A DNA stretch of 47,211 bases from Candidatus Gastranaerophilales bacterium (GTDB taxonomy: Bacteria > Cyanobacteriota > Vampirovibrionia > Gastranaerophilales > Gastranaerophilaceae): contig CALVAS010000005.1 of the NCBI GenBank assembly GCA_944325585.1, positions 1-47,211 of the forward strand, given 5' to 3'. This document shows, piece by piece, positions 7,953 to 15,287 of this stretch (within the stretch, counting starts at the first letter, position 1; each line of letters begins with the position of its first letter). Below the pieces are notes generated by a model, which was not told where the DNA came from, did no database searches, and saw only the letters and a list, made by a program, of their open reading frames with translations. A program made the position numbers and the translations under genes.

Positions 7953-8105
7953 TTTTGTAGTAAAATGAAAAAATATTCTTGAATGAGAGGTTCTCGCAGT
8001 TTGAGTGCAAATGGTTATGACCGGCACCGCAAGGATTATTTTCGACGGAAATATGAACTGCCTTCACTGCAACGCCTTTAAGATGAAAAACAGAGATGTA
8101 AATAA

Positions 8106-8759
8106 TCAGTTTGATTTCAGAAATATTTTTGCAATTTCAATATCTGTTTGAGTTGTAATTTTTATGTTTTTATAACTTCCGTCAAGAATGTAAACTGTTT
8201 GTCCGAGTGTTTCAAGCATTCCTGCATCATCTGTAAAATTTTGTTCTCTTAATTTTTCATGCGCATGTTTTATCAGGTTATATTCAAAAGCCTGAGGGGT
8301 TTGAGTGTTATAAAGTTTTGCGCGGTCAATGGTTCGAATAATTTTACCGTTTTCAACCTCTTTTATCGTGTCGATTGTTTTTGTTGCGACAGTCATAGCC
8401 TTTACATCCCTTACCATTTCAATACAGTTGTTAATTATGTCTGTAGAAATCATCGGGCGTGCACCGTCATGAATTATTACATAATCGCATGTGTCGAACA
8501 AAAGCCCGTTATAAACCGACTGCTGACGTGTGGCTCCGCCTTCGGTCAGCTTTACTTTCGGGTAATTTTTGAATAAATCTTCTAATTCTGTAATTATAGA
8601 GGGATGTGAACAAATGATGATTTGGTCAACAGCCGATTTGTTAAAAGCATCAACCGTATAACGAATGATTTCTTTATCATAAACTTTTTCAAGCAGTTTG
8701 TTTTTAGAGCCGAATCTTGAACTTGTGCCGCCGGCTGTGATTATTGCGTTTATTTTCAT
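8106..8759 (-). CDS. ispD: 2-C-methyl-D-erythritol 4-phosphate cytidylyltransferase
   Basis: IspD transfers CMP from CTP to methylerythritol phosphate in the MEP isoprenoid pathway. The nucleotide-binding start INAIITAGGTSSRFG, followed by NKLLEKV, is plain. Also present are GGATRQQSVYNGL, VIIHDGARPMIS, TIKEVENGKIIRTIDR, LYNTQTPQAFEY and the end segment TDDAGMLE, all hallmark blocks of the family. The longest frame begins at a GTG (8777), but the ATG at 8759 has GAGGGA upstream and gives the usual N-terminus, for 217 residues. No ispF is fused or adjacent. Confidence 0.92.
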   Translation of the reverse strand: MKINAIITAGGTSSRFGSKNKLLEKVYDKEIIRYTVDAFNKSAVDQIIICSHPSIITELEDLFKNYPKVKLTEGGATRQQSVYNGLLFDTCDYVIIHDGARPMISTDIINNCIEMVRDVKAMTVATKTIDTIKEVENGKIIRTIDRAKLYNTQTPQAFEYNLIKHAHEKLREQNFTDDAGMLETLGQTVYILDGSYKNIKITTQTDIEIAKIFLKSN

Positions 8760-8832
8760 ATCCGTAAAATCCCTCACAACTATCTTTAAAATTATTTTAC
8801 CATAAAAATCGTAATCAAAATTAACATGATAC

Positions 8833-8860
8833 TTGATTTATTAGATTTTTAATATATTAT
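8833..8860 (+). promoter_or_regulatory. Promoter of rpmB
   Basis: TTGATT (8833-8838) and TATTAT (8855-8860) are separated by 16 bases, about 36 bases before the rpmB start codon. Confidence 0.5.
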
Positions 8861-8896
8861 AGTGTTACACGACTAGCTAGAAAAGGAAAATTTATT

Positions 8897-9088
8897 ATGT
8901 CTAAAAAATGTGATGTATGTGGTAAAACACCGATAAAAGCAGCAAAGTTAACTTTTTCGCATAAACAAATTGTTCACCGTCAATTACCGAACTTGCAATC
9001 AGTTAAAGTTAACGTAAACGGTCAAACAAAAAGAATTAATGTTTGTACATCTTGCTTAAGAGCAGGAAAAGTTCAAAAAGCTGTTTAA
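8897..9088 (+). CDS. rpmB: 50S ribosomal protein L28
   Basis: The 63-residue basic protein starts MSKKCDVCGKTP and contains FSHKQIVHRQLPNLQ and KRINVCTSCLRAGKV. It belongs to the zinc-ribbon (C+) form of L28, with cysteines at C5, C8 and the CTSC pair near residues 51-54. L28 is a large-subunit ribosomal protein. The ATG is preceded by AAGGA about ten bases upstream. It is a single-gene unit between a promoter and a strong terminator. Confidence 0.95.
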   Translation: MSKKCDVCGKTPIKAAKLTFSHKQIVHRQLPNLQSVKVNVNGQTKRINVCTSCLRAGKVQKAV

Positions 9089-9112
9089 TCGTTTTTTATC
9101 AGAAAACTATTT

Positions 9113-9145
9113 AAAAAGGAGCTTATATTATAAGCTCCTTTTTTT
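9113..9145. terminator. Bidirectional intrinsic terminator after rpmB
   Basis: An almost loopless hairpin pairs AAAAAGGAGCTTA with TAAGCTCCTTTTT and ends in a T-run. The A-run on its left makes it work for the converging minus-strand gene that ends at 9144. Confidence 0.9.
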
Positions 9146-9668
9146 AAAGTTCATATGGATTAACGAATTTTTTACCGGGCACTGTTGTCGGTTGTGTCTG
9201 ATACTCCTGCGGAATCAGTTGCTCCAAATCCATATTGAAATCCATAAGATTTGTGTCGAGGTCTGATAACATTTTTATCAGTTTTATAATGTTTAAATCC
9301 ATATTGAGCAGAACACCAACATCCGTCGGCTCGTCAAAATTCGGTTCAGGATACGGTGAGGATTTTTTTACTGCATTCAAAACCCTGTTATCAAAATCAG
9401 TGCTTCCGGAACTTTGAACAATTTTGTACTCAACGAGTTTGCCTGTTTTATCAACTTTAAATAAAACCAGTGTTGCAAGACTTGCATTTGTTTGCGGCAT
9501 GTCAAAATTAGAAATTATTTTTTTGCCGACAGCAAGAGAATACTGCTGCATTTCCGGTGTGCCGCCAAATGGGTTTATCCCGACGGTTTCCTGAGACATG
9601 TCAAATGCAAAACCTGTGCAGGCAAAAATTATTAAACTTGAAATTGTTATGAATATTTTTTTTAACAT
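9144..9668 (-). CDS. Exported protein with TonB-like C-terminal domain
   Basis: The 174-residue protein has a signal peptide (MLKKIFITISSLIIFACTGFA, cleavage probably after GFA). A TonB/TolA-type C-terminal domain covers about 55-125, recognisable from VLFKVDKTGKLVEYKIVQSS, then GSTDFDNRVLNAVKKSSPYPEP. A tail of about 50 residues ends in KKFVNPYEL. There is no membrane-anchored proline-rich spacer, so it is not a classical TonB. It starts three bases after the next gene of the same kind, so the two are co-transcribed. Periplasmic role unknown. Confidence 0.75.
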   Translation of the reverse strand: MLKKIFITISSLIIFACTGFAFDMSQETVGINPFGGTPEMQQYSLAVGKKIISNFDMPQTNASLATLVLFKVDKTGKLVEYKIVQSSGSTDFDNRVLNAVKKSSPYPEPNFDEPTDVGVLLNMDLNIIKLIKMLSDLDTNLMDFNMDLEQLIPQEYQTQPTTVPGKKFVNPYEL

Positions 9669-9671
9669 GTT

Positions 9672-10439
9672 TTATTCCTGTTTTTTGTTTACATCAAGAA
9701 CATAATAATCAAAAGTCATTAAGATATTAATTTCTTTAAGATTTTTGTCTGCAGTTTCCGGAAACTTTTCAAAAGGTTCTGTTGTTTTTACTGCAGACAG
9801 AGCGCTTTCATCATTCTCTTTGTTTCCTGAACTATGCTTAATTTCGCATGAAATAAGTTTGCCTTCACGATTAATTTTGAATTGTACTTTCGCAACTCCG
9901 CCGTTGTTTGTCACGGGTAATTTCCAGTTTTTGCGGATATCCTTTTCCACTGCACTAATGTAATCTTTCATACCGGGATATTTTTCATTGTACTTTTGAA
10001 TCAGTTCTTTGTTGTTACTGATTGCGTTTTGTTTTCTCATCTGCCTTGTTGCGGTAAGTTTTTGAACCATTTCATCATCTTTTACAAACATGTTTATGTT
10101 GTTCAAAAAAGAATCCTCGCTGACTTTTTTCATAAGCGCAAATGAATTATCCCAAACCTGCGGTGATTCATACTTGTCTGCATTGTATTCTTTAGATTTT
10201 ATAATTCCTATTTTGTCTTCATTAATGTCATATTTCAAATATACTGTTTTTTCTTTTTCATTTTTGTCTTTGTAGCGTATTACATAAAATAAATAATTTT
10301 CGTTTTTTGAAATCGAATCGTGGTCAAGATAAATGTATTTTGAAGTGTTTGTAATGTTAAGCCGAATCCAGTCTGCTGCAAAAACTGCCGAATTAAGAGA
10401 CAACAAAACAGTGCATATAACAATTGCTTTTTTAATCAT
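9672..10439 (-). CDS. Exported two-domain protein with TonB-like C-terminus (paralogue A)
   Basis: After a signal peptide (cleavage near VFAA, residue 21), residues 22-100 form a domain starting DWIRLNITNTSKYIYLDHDSI, of the kind seen in adhesin-E-like or 'W..I..D..SI' lipoproteins. Residues 160-250 hold a TonB-C-like domain: KDIRKNWKLPVTNNGGVAKV, then FKINREGKLISCEIKHSSG and EPFEKFPE. The layout matches the gene upstream (10512-11279) segment for segment, so the two are paralogues. Function is unknown. Export to the periplasm is the only firm statement. Confidence 0.72.
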   Translation of the reverse strand: MIKKAIVICTVLLSLNSAVFAADWIRLNITNTSKYIYLDHDSISKNENYLFYVIRYKDKNEKEKTVYLKYDINEDKIGIIKSKEYNADKYESPQVWDNSFALMKKVSEDSFLNNINMFVKDDEMVQKLTATRQMRKQNAISNNKELIQKYNEKYPGMKDYISAVEKDIRKNWKLPVTNNGGVAKVQFKINREGKLISCEIKHSSGNKENDESALSAVKTTEPFEKFPETADKNLKEINILMTFDYYVLDVNKKQE

Positions 10440-10465
10440 ACATTTCCCTCATAAAATAAAAAACT

Positions 10466-10506
10466 TAAAAAAGGGAAATCATCAAACTTGTTCAATGATT
10501 TCCCTT
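10466..10506 (-). terminator. Intrinsic terminator between the two paralogues
   Basis: On the minus strand a 12-bp perfect stem (arms 10471-10482 and 10495-10506) is followed by a T-run. It ends the transcript of 10512-11279. Read-through, or an unseen promoter, must feed the next two genes. Confidence 0.85.
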
Positions 10507-10511
10507 AAAAA

Positions 10512-11279
10512 TTATTTTACATATTTTTTGAACATTTTCTGTTCAAACTTAATCGGAATATTAAGCGTTCTTGTTGGTGCATTTCCTTCCGGGAACGGTG
10601 CGAACGGAGCAGAAAGATTAACTGCTGCAATGGCTGCACGTTTTGCCTGTTCGTTGTGCGAAGAGTCCAGAATTCTGTATCCGTTGTAGCTTCCGTCTGA
10701 ATTTATGCTGACAACCAATGTAACATCTGTGTAAATTGTACTAAATGTTGTTGTCCAATTTTTCAAAACAGTATCTTTGACATTTGCAATGTAAGCTTTA
10801 TATTCTTCATCAGTAAAACCGAAACGGCTGTTTGTCGGAAGATAATTTGAAACATTTTTGATATTTGTAATGTCCATGCTTTCCGGTGAATATTCGGCAG
10901 CTTTTTCATGATAAAGAGCAAGTGCAAAGTTGTGTGCACTGCTTAATACTGAATTGTATTGAACATCTTTCATAAAAGCTCTTGAATGTTTGCTGTAAAA
11001 TCCGGGATTATATTTATCGGGTTCAAAATCCTCTACCCTTATAATACCGGCTGTATCATCAGAAAAATCTGATTTTGCATAAACTATCTTGGTCGGATTA
11101 TTTCCTTTTTTGTAAATTAGTGCATATGTGCATGTATCAATGCTTCTGTATTTAATGGAGTCAGTGTCAATAAACATCTGAATTTCAGGGCTGCCGCTGT
11201 CAATTGCAACCCACGTTGCAGCGTTTGCGGATAATGCACTGAATAAACACATGGCTAAAATAAATAATTTCTTTTTCAT
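10512..11279 (-). CDS. Exported two-domain protein with TonB-like C-terminus (paralogue B)
   Basis: This 255-residue protein has a signal peptide (cleavage after ANA, residue 20). Its N-terminal domain starts TWVAIDSGSPEIQMFIDTDS and contains KIVYAKSDFSDDTAGIIRVE, which lines up with KTVYLKYDINEDKIGIIKSK of paralogue A. The C-terminal TonB-C-like domain runs from about 165 (VKDTVLKNWTTTFSTIYTDV, then LVVSINSDGSYNGYRILDSS) to AAVNLSAPFAPFPEGN. It is the first gene of a three-gene array of related exported proteins. A good TATAAT lies upstream. Confidence 0.72.
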   Translation of the reverse strand: MKKKLFILAMCLFSALSANAATWVAIDSGSPEIQMFIDTDSIKYRSIDTCTYALIYKKGNNPTKIVYAKSDFSDDTAGIIRVEDFEPDKYNPGFYSKHSRAFMKDVQYNSVLSSAHNFALALYHEKAAEYSPESMDITNIKNVSNYLPTNSRFGFTDEEYKAYIANVKDTVLKNWTTTFSTIYTDVTLVVSINSDGSYNGYRILDSSHNEQAKRAAIAAVNLSAPFAPFPEGNAPTRTLNIPIKFEQKMFKKYVK

Positions 11280-11303
11280 ATTAAACCCTCATCTTTTTAT
11301 TAC

Positions 11304-11333
11304 ATTATAATAGTAAACATATGCTTTGTGCAA
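11304..11333 (-). promoter_or_regulatory. Promoter of the TonB-C-type gene array
   Basis: On the minus strand TATAAT (11304-11309) sits 18 bases from a weak -35, TTGCAC (11328-11333). The ATG follows about 25 bases downstream. Confidence 0.5.
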
Positions 11334-11450
11334 GTTTTTTAAATTAAGCGGAAATTTTATTAAGGGATGTTACAACATTTAAAAATCATTTGTTTTTTTT
11401 GTCAAAATAAAATAAAATATAATTGGGAAATTTGAGGGATAAAATAAATT

Positions 11451-11957
11451 ATGTTAAAAGAAGAGGTTAGAGAAAAAACTTTATCACCGCAGCAGGTACG
11501 TGCAATTTTGAATGCTGATAACAAGGAGATTGTTGAGTTATGTAAACGTGCTGCAATAATGCCTAAGAAAAATACAAAAGGTCAAACTTATTTTTCATAT
11601 GATGAAGTTCGTCATTTGAGAAGATTGCAGGCGAAAAAGAATGTAACAAATCCGATAGCGATTTCTGCACCGGCAGCACCTCAAAAAGATGTAGCAATAA
11701 TGAAAAGCATTCTTGGCTCGCTCAAAGATATGGAAACTAAATTGAGCGACAGAATTGCAAAGGTTATTGATGAAAAACTTGAAGGCATGGATGAAGTTGT
11801 TGTGGAACTTATTCGATGCAAAACAGATAACGAAACTTTGCGTCAAAAGATTATTGATTTGAACAAAGAAATTTATCAGCTTAAAAATGACCTCAACAGC
11901 TACAAACCTATCGGGTTTGGAATGTACAGAAAAAAAGAAAGAAGTATTTGGGAATAA
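11451..11957 (+). CDS. MerR-like helix-turn-helix protein with coiled coil
   Basis: Residues 9-62 of 168 look like a MerR-type winged helix: LSPQQVRAILNADNKEIVEL, then CKRAAIMPKK, FSYDEVRHLRRLQ. A linker follows (PIAISAPAAPQ), then a long helix pair from about 85 to 155, likely a dimerising coiled coil. The C-terminus is GFGMYRKKERSIWE. I do not recognise a named family. A TATAAT lies at 11418-11423 and a weak ribosome binding site (GAGGGAT) before the ATG. It is the gene before recA, but a terminator-like hairpin separates the two. A DNA-binding role is inferred. Confidence 0.65.
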   Translation: MLKEEVREKTLSPQQVRAILNADNKEIVELCKRAAIMPKKNTKGQTYFSYDEVRHLRRLQAKKNVTNPIAISAPAAPQKDVAIMKSILGSLKDMETKLSDRIAKVIDEKLEGMDEVVVELIRCKTDNETLRQKIIDLNKEIYQLKNDLNSYKPIGFGMYRKKERSIWE

Positions 11958-11991
11958 TACTTTCAATACTTTATTAAATATAAAATTTCTT

Positions 11992-12049
11992 CATGATTTT
12001 AGGTTGTTTTGGTTTTTTAAATCTGAATAATTTAAAATCATGTTTTTTA
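11992..12049 (+). terminator. Terminator-like hairpin between the MerR-like gene and recA
   Basis: CATGATTTTA (11992-12001) and TAAAATCATG (12033-12042) are exact reverse complements with a loop of 31 bases, followed directly by TTTTTT. The large loop is unusual. It may be a terminator for the upstream gene or an attenuator in the recA leader. Confidence 0.55.
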
Positions 12050-12079
12050 TTTAAAAAATAATTTGAAAAGGGATAAAAA

Positions 12080-13105
12080 ATGGCTACAAAAGAAAAAGAA
12101 ACTGAGACAACTTCAAACATTGATGAAAGAAGTAAGGCATTAAAACTTGCGATTGAAAAGATTGAAAAAGATTTTGGAAAAGGTTCCATAATGAAACTGG
12201 GCGATAAGGCTTCCGTAAATGTCGAAGCTATTCCGACAGGTTCACTGGCGCTTGATTTGGCGTTGGGAATAGGCGGTGTGCCAAGAGGACGTATTATTGA
12301 GATTTACGGGCCGGAAAGTTCTGGTAAAACAACTCTTGCGCAGCACATTGTTGCAGAATGCCAAAAACGCGGCGGAATTGCAGCTTTCGTTGATGCAGAG
12401 CATGCCCTTGATCCGGAATATGCAAGAAATCTGGGTGTAAAAGTGGATGACCTTTTAATTTCACAGCCTGATACAGGTGAACAGGCTCTTGATATTACAG
12501 AAGAACTTGTGCGTTCAGGTGCGGTTGACGTTGTTGTTGTTGACTCGGTGGCTGCGCTTGTTCCGAAAGCCGAAATCGAAGGGTCTATGGAAGATCAGCA
12601 AATGGGGTTGCAAGCCCGTCTGATGAGCAAGGCTTTAAGAAAACTGACAGGTGTTATCGGAAAAACAAACACTACAGTTATTTTTATCAACCAGTTGAGA
12701 ATGAAAATCGGTGTGATGTACGGTAATCCCGAAACAACTACGGGCGGAAACGCTCTTAAATATTACGCATCTGTTCGTATGGAAATTAAACGTACGGAAG
12801 GTGTTAAAGGCGAAGACGGTGATGTCGGAAACCATGTAAGAGTAAGAGTTCTGAAAAATAAAGTGGCTCCCCCTTTTAGAACAGCTGAATTTGATATTAT
12901 TTTCGGCAAAGGAATCTGTAAAGTCGGCAATATTTTAGATGTTGCAGTAAACCTTGATATAGTTAAAAAAGCAGGTTCATGGTTCAGCTTTAATGATGAA
13001 AAACTCGGACAGGGGCGTGACAAGGCAAGAGATTTCTTAACTGAAAATCCTGATATTTTAAATCAGATAGAAACTCTTGTAAGAGAAAAACTTGCACAGC
13101 AATAA
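12080..13105 (+). CDS. recA: Recombinase RecA
   Basis: The 341-residue RecA has the P-loop GPESSGKT (77-84) and the blocks [32 protein letters not shown] and [17 protein letters not shown], plus the L2-region [19 protein letters not shown]. It forms filaments on single-stranded DNA for recombination and repair. AAAGGGA precedes the ATG. The 120 bases upstream contain no GAAC-N4-GTTC or similar LexA box that I can see, so control by LexA is not evident. A strong hairpin terminator ends the unit. Confidence 0.98.
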   Translation: MATKEKETETTSNIDERSKALKLAIEKIEKDFGKGSIMKLGDKASVNVEAIPTGSLALDLALGIGGVPRGRIIEIYGPESSGKTTLAQHIVAECQKRGGIAAFVDAEHALDPEYARNLGVKVDDLLISQPDTGEQALDITEELVRSGAVDVVVVDSVAALVPKAEIEGSMEDQQMGLQARLMSKALRKLTGVIGKTNTTVIFINQLRMKIGVMYGNPETTTGGNALKYYASVRMEIKRTEGVKGEDGDVGNHVRVRVLKNKVAPPFRTAEFDIIFGKGICKVGNILDVAVNLDIVKKAGSWFSFNDEKLGQGRDKARDFLTENPDILNQIETLVREKLAQQ

Positions 13106-13121
13106 AATTGAAAAATTATTT

Positions 13122-13159
13122 AACTAACGCCGGAGTTTTGTAAAACTCCGGCGTTAGTT
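13122..13159 (+). terminator. recA terminator hairpin
   Basis: Eighteen-base arms (13122-13139 and 13142-13159) are perfectly complementary around a two-base loop. It sits 17 bases after the recA stop. The T-run after it is short, but the stem is strong. Confidence 0.8.
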
Positions 13160-13261
13160 TATCGAAAATGATAAGATATATTAAGATTGACGAATAATTG
13201 TAGCAAAAAAAATTCTTTCGGGCTTTAATATGAATACTTGATTTGATAAACGGAGGCAATA

Positions 13262-14245
13262 ATGCAAGTAAATTCAATAAATGCCTATAGAACTACCCCT
13301 TTACACTTTCAGGGCAAAGATAATAAGAGTAACGGGCTTAAAAATGCGGCAAAAGCTACAATTTTAGCAACTGCATTGACGGCTGCAGCACCAATGTATC
13401 AAAGCTGTGATAAATTGACAGGTGATTTTGTACACAATCATTATCTAAAATTGCCGACAGACACTTTCACAAAGGAAGAGCTTGTGCCGACACCTGTTCC
13501 GCCGCAGATAATTTTTATTGAAAAAGAAGTCCCGGGAAAAACAGATACAGTTATAAAGCGTGATACAACCTACCTGCCAGGTGATACAATCTATAAAAAT
13601 GACACAACAATTATAGAAAAACCGCCTGTCATTATACATGATACGCTTCGTATACCGGGGGATACGGTATTCATAAAAGATGAGTGGGATTCAGATGTTC
13701 CGCCAAAGCAGGAAGAAATTTATGAAGATTTGGGAATTATACCGAACGGAGACGGAAAATTCTTCATATCAGAATCTTATTATGATGAAAAGAACAATCA
13801 GTTTGTCCAAAGACATCTTCACGGACAGGGAAGTTCCCGTGACGGAAAAATTCTTGTCTATAACATAATTAAAACAACATGGGATGATGAAGCTGAAGGT
13901 GTTGTTTTAGGTAAAAACGAAGAGTTTGAAAAACAACTTGTTTATTTGTCAGAAGACGGCAATGACCTTGGTATTAAGATTATGAAACCAAAAGTTGATA
14001 TAGGTGTTTCCAATAACAACCAGCAGTCCAACTGGCAGGTATTTGAAACAGGTACATTGTCAACCCCTGATGCATGGCAAGACGGTGAATCCTTCTTTAT
14101 GCAAAATCATGGCGGAGTAGTTGACATGACCAACGGTTTTAAGTTACAACAAGGAAAGACAGATCAATCGGTTACAACGATAAATCCATACGACAGCGAA
14201 TGGGAATTAACCGATTGGAATGTCATAAAAGGAGATCCTGATTAA
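13262..14245 (+). CDS. Lineage-type hypothetical protein with N-terminal FQGK motif
   Basis: The 327-residue protein is of unknown function. The first 20 residues hold the motif INAYRTTPLHFQGK (F16-Q-G-K19), comparable to the start of the protein at 44020-44742. A hydrophobic alanine-rich segment (29-45) is followed by QSCDK, so it could be an internal membrane anchor or a late signal sequence. Residues 80-140 contain degenerate repeats: VPGKTDTVIKRDTTYLPGDT, then IPGDTVFIKDEW. The C-terminal half, about 150-327, is acidic and rich in aromatic residues, probably a beta domain. GGAGG precedes the ATG. Own terminator. Probably surface-exposed or exported (inference). Confidence 0.7.
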   Translation: MQVNSINAYRTTPLHFQGKDNKSNGLKNAAKATILATALTAAAPMYQSCDKLTGDFVHNHYLKLPTDTFTKEELVPTPVPPQIIFIEKEVPGKTDTVIKRDTTYLPGDTIYKNDTTIIEKPPVIIHDTLRIPGDTVFIKDEWDSDVPPKQEEIYEDLGIIPNGDGKFFISESYYDEKNNQFVQRHLHGQGSSRDGKILVYNIIKTTWDDEAEGVVLGKNEEFEKQLVYLSEDGNDLGIKIMKPKVDIGVSNNNQQSNWQVFETGTLSTPDAWQDGESFFMQNHGGVVDMTNGFKLQQGKTDQSVTTINPYDSEWELTDWNVIKGDPD

Positions 14246-14264
14246 TTTATATGTGGTAAGAAAG

Positions 14265-14302
14265 CTCTCTTGAAAAACAAAATTTTTCAGGGGAGTTTTT
14301 TT
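14265..14302 (+). terminator. Intrinsic terminator after the FQGK protein gene
   Basis: A 13-bp stem (14265-14277 with 14283-14295, including G-U pairs) is followed by seven T. The -10 box of the next gene starts only four bases later. Confidence 0.75.
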
Positions 14303-14305
14303 ATG

Positions 14306-14311
14306 TATAAT
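14306..14311 (+). promoter_or_regulatory. -10 box of the XRE/zinc-ribbon gene, probably leaderless
   Basis: TATAAT at 14306-14311 ends six bases before the ATG at 14318. A weak -35 (TTTTCA, 14284-14289) lies 16 bases upstream, inside the preceding terminator. No ribosome binding site fits. Confidence 0.5.
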
Positions 14312-14317
14312 ATAGTT

Positions 14318-14719
14318 ATGAAAACTTTAGCGAGATTTATACAGGAAAGACGGGAACAGGCAGGACTGTCAGTTACGGGACTGGCAAAAAAGAGTAATGT
14401 CAATCCTGAAATTATAGAAGAAATTGAGAGCGGCAAAGAATTGTTTTTGCCGGTAACAATACGGCAGAACCTGGCAAAAGGGTTAAAATGCCTGCCTGAT
14501 GAGATAAAAAAATACGAAAAAGATTTCTCAAACGACTTTGTTTCGTTGGAGATAATAGAGAGTTTAAAAGATTTGATATTAAACGGTGCCGGCGGGCTAA
14601 AGTGTCCTAAATGCGGCGCAAATTTAATTACAAAAGTTGAAAGAATGTACGACTTGGAAGATAATCTTGTTTTACACCCCAAGGCACATTGTTCCAAATG
14701 CGTATTTCAGATTCATTAA
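14318..14719 (+). CDS. XRE-family regulator with C-terminal zinc ribbon
   Basis: From ATG 14318 the product is 133 residues (MKTLARFIQERREQAG...). A longer frame starts at a TTG (14270), but that would lie within the terminator and upstream of the promoter, so I prefer the ATG. Residues 1-58 are a Cro/C1-type helix-turn-helix (LSVTGLAKKSNVNPEIIEEI). The C-terminus has CPKCGANL and, 30 residues later, HCSKC, forming a zinc ribbon. HTH plus zinc ribbon suggests a DNA-binding regulator whose target is unknown. It converges on the TPR gene ending at 14725. Confidence 0.75.
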   Translation: MKTLARFIQERREQAGLSVTGLAKKSNVNPEIIEEIESGKELFLPVTIRQNLAKGLKCLPDEIKKYEKDFSNDFVSLEIIESLKDLILNGAGGLKCPKCGANLITKVERMYDLEDNLVLHPKAHCSKCVFQIH

Positions 14720-14724
14720 ATTAA

Positions 14725-15282
14725 TCAGAGATTTTCCTGAACCAGATTTTGTATATGAAGTCTGACAGCCGGCGTAATAAGCAAATCCGGTTCAATATAT
14801 GTGAATTCATCAAGAGTTGTTATTGCCTGTTGAATGTTGCCTGTTTTTTCGTAAATTATTCCGCGCATGATAAGATTTAAAGGATTTGAATTTGCCTGCG
14901 TCTCTTTCAGCTTTTGCTCCGTAATATTCAATGCAACATAACAGTCCGCAAGATTTTGATAATATTTAAGGTTAAGACTGTATTGCAAAATAGCTTTTTC
15001 AAAACAATCAATTGCCATATCCGGATATCCGAGTTTCATGTAAGTTTCACCGAGATTGTTATAATAAACGGCTGTTGCCTGTGTGTTCGGGTTCAGGCTG
15101 ATTGCTATTTTAAATTCCTGAATTGCCGGATAATAAAGATTGTCTTTTAGATAATTAAGCCCTTTGTTATTGTGGATATAGGCGTTGCGTACAGCATCAA
15201 TTACATATACATCAGGTTTTTTATAACCTGATGTGAAAAATGATATTAAAAATAATAAAAATATGGTAATTGTTTTTTTCAT
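14725..15282 (-). CDS. Exported TPR-repeat protein
   Basis: The 185-residue protein starts with a signal peptide or N-terminal anchor (MKKTITIFLLFLISFFTSGY). About three TPR units follow: GLNYLKDNLYYPAIQEFKIA, then VYYNNLGETYMKLGYPDMAI with DCFEKAI, then LIMRGIIYEKTGNIQQAITT. TPRs mediate protein-protein contacts. It is the last gene of a five-gene unit that begins with the GH13 gene at 19724. The stop of the preceding gene is only five bases before its ATG. Confidence 0.75.
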   Translation of the reverse strand: MKKTITIFLLFLISFFTSGYKKPDVYVIDAVRNAYIHNNKGLNYLKDNLYYPAIQEFKIAISLNPNTQATAVYYNNLGETYMKLGYPDMAIDCFEKAILQYSLNLKYYQNLADCYVALNITEQKLKETQANSNPLNLIMRGIIYEKTGNIQQAITTLDEFTYIEPDLLITPAVRLHIQNLVQENL

Positions 15283-15287
15283 AACGC

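Noticed and set aside
11958-12079. LexA/SOS box upstream of recA
   Set aside because: I looked for GAAC-N4-GTTC and similar dyads and found none in this spacer.
14270-14317. N-terminal extension of the XRE/zinc-ribbon gene from a TTG
   Set aside because: It would start inside the terminator hairpin and upstream of the TATAAT box. ATG 14318 matches the XRE family start.
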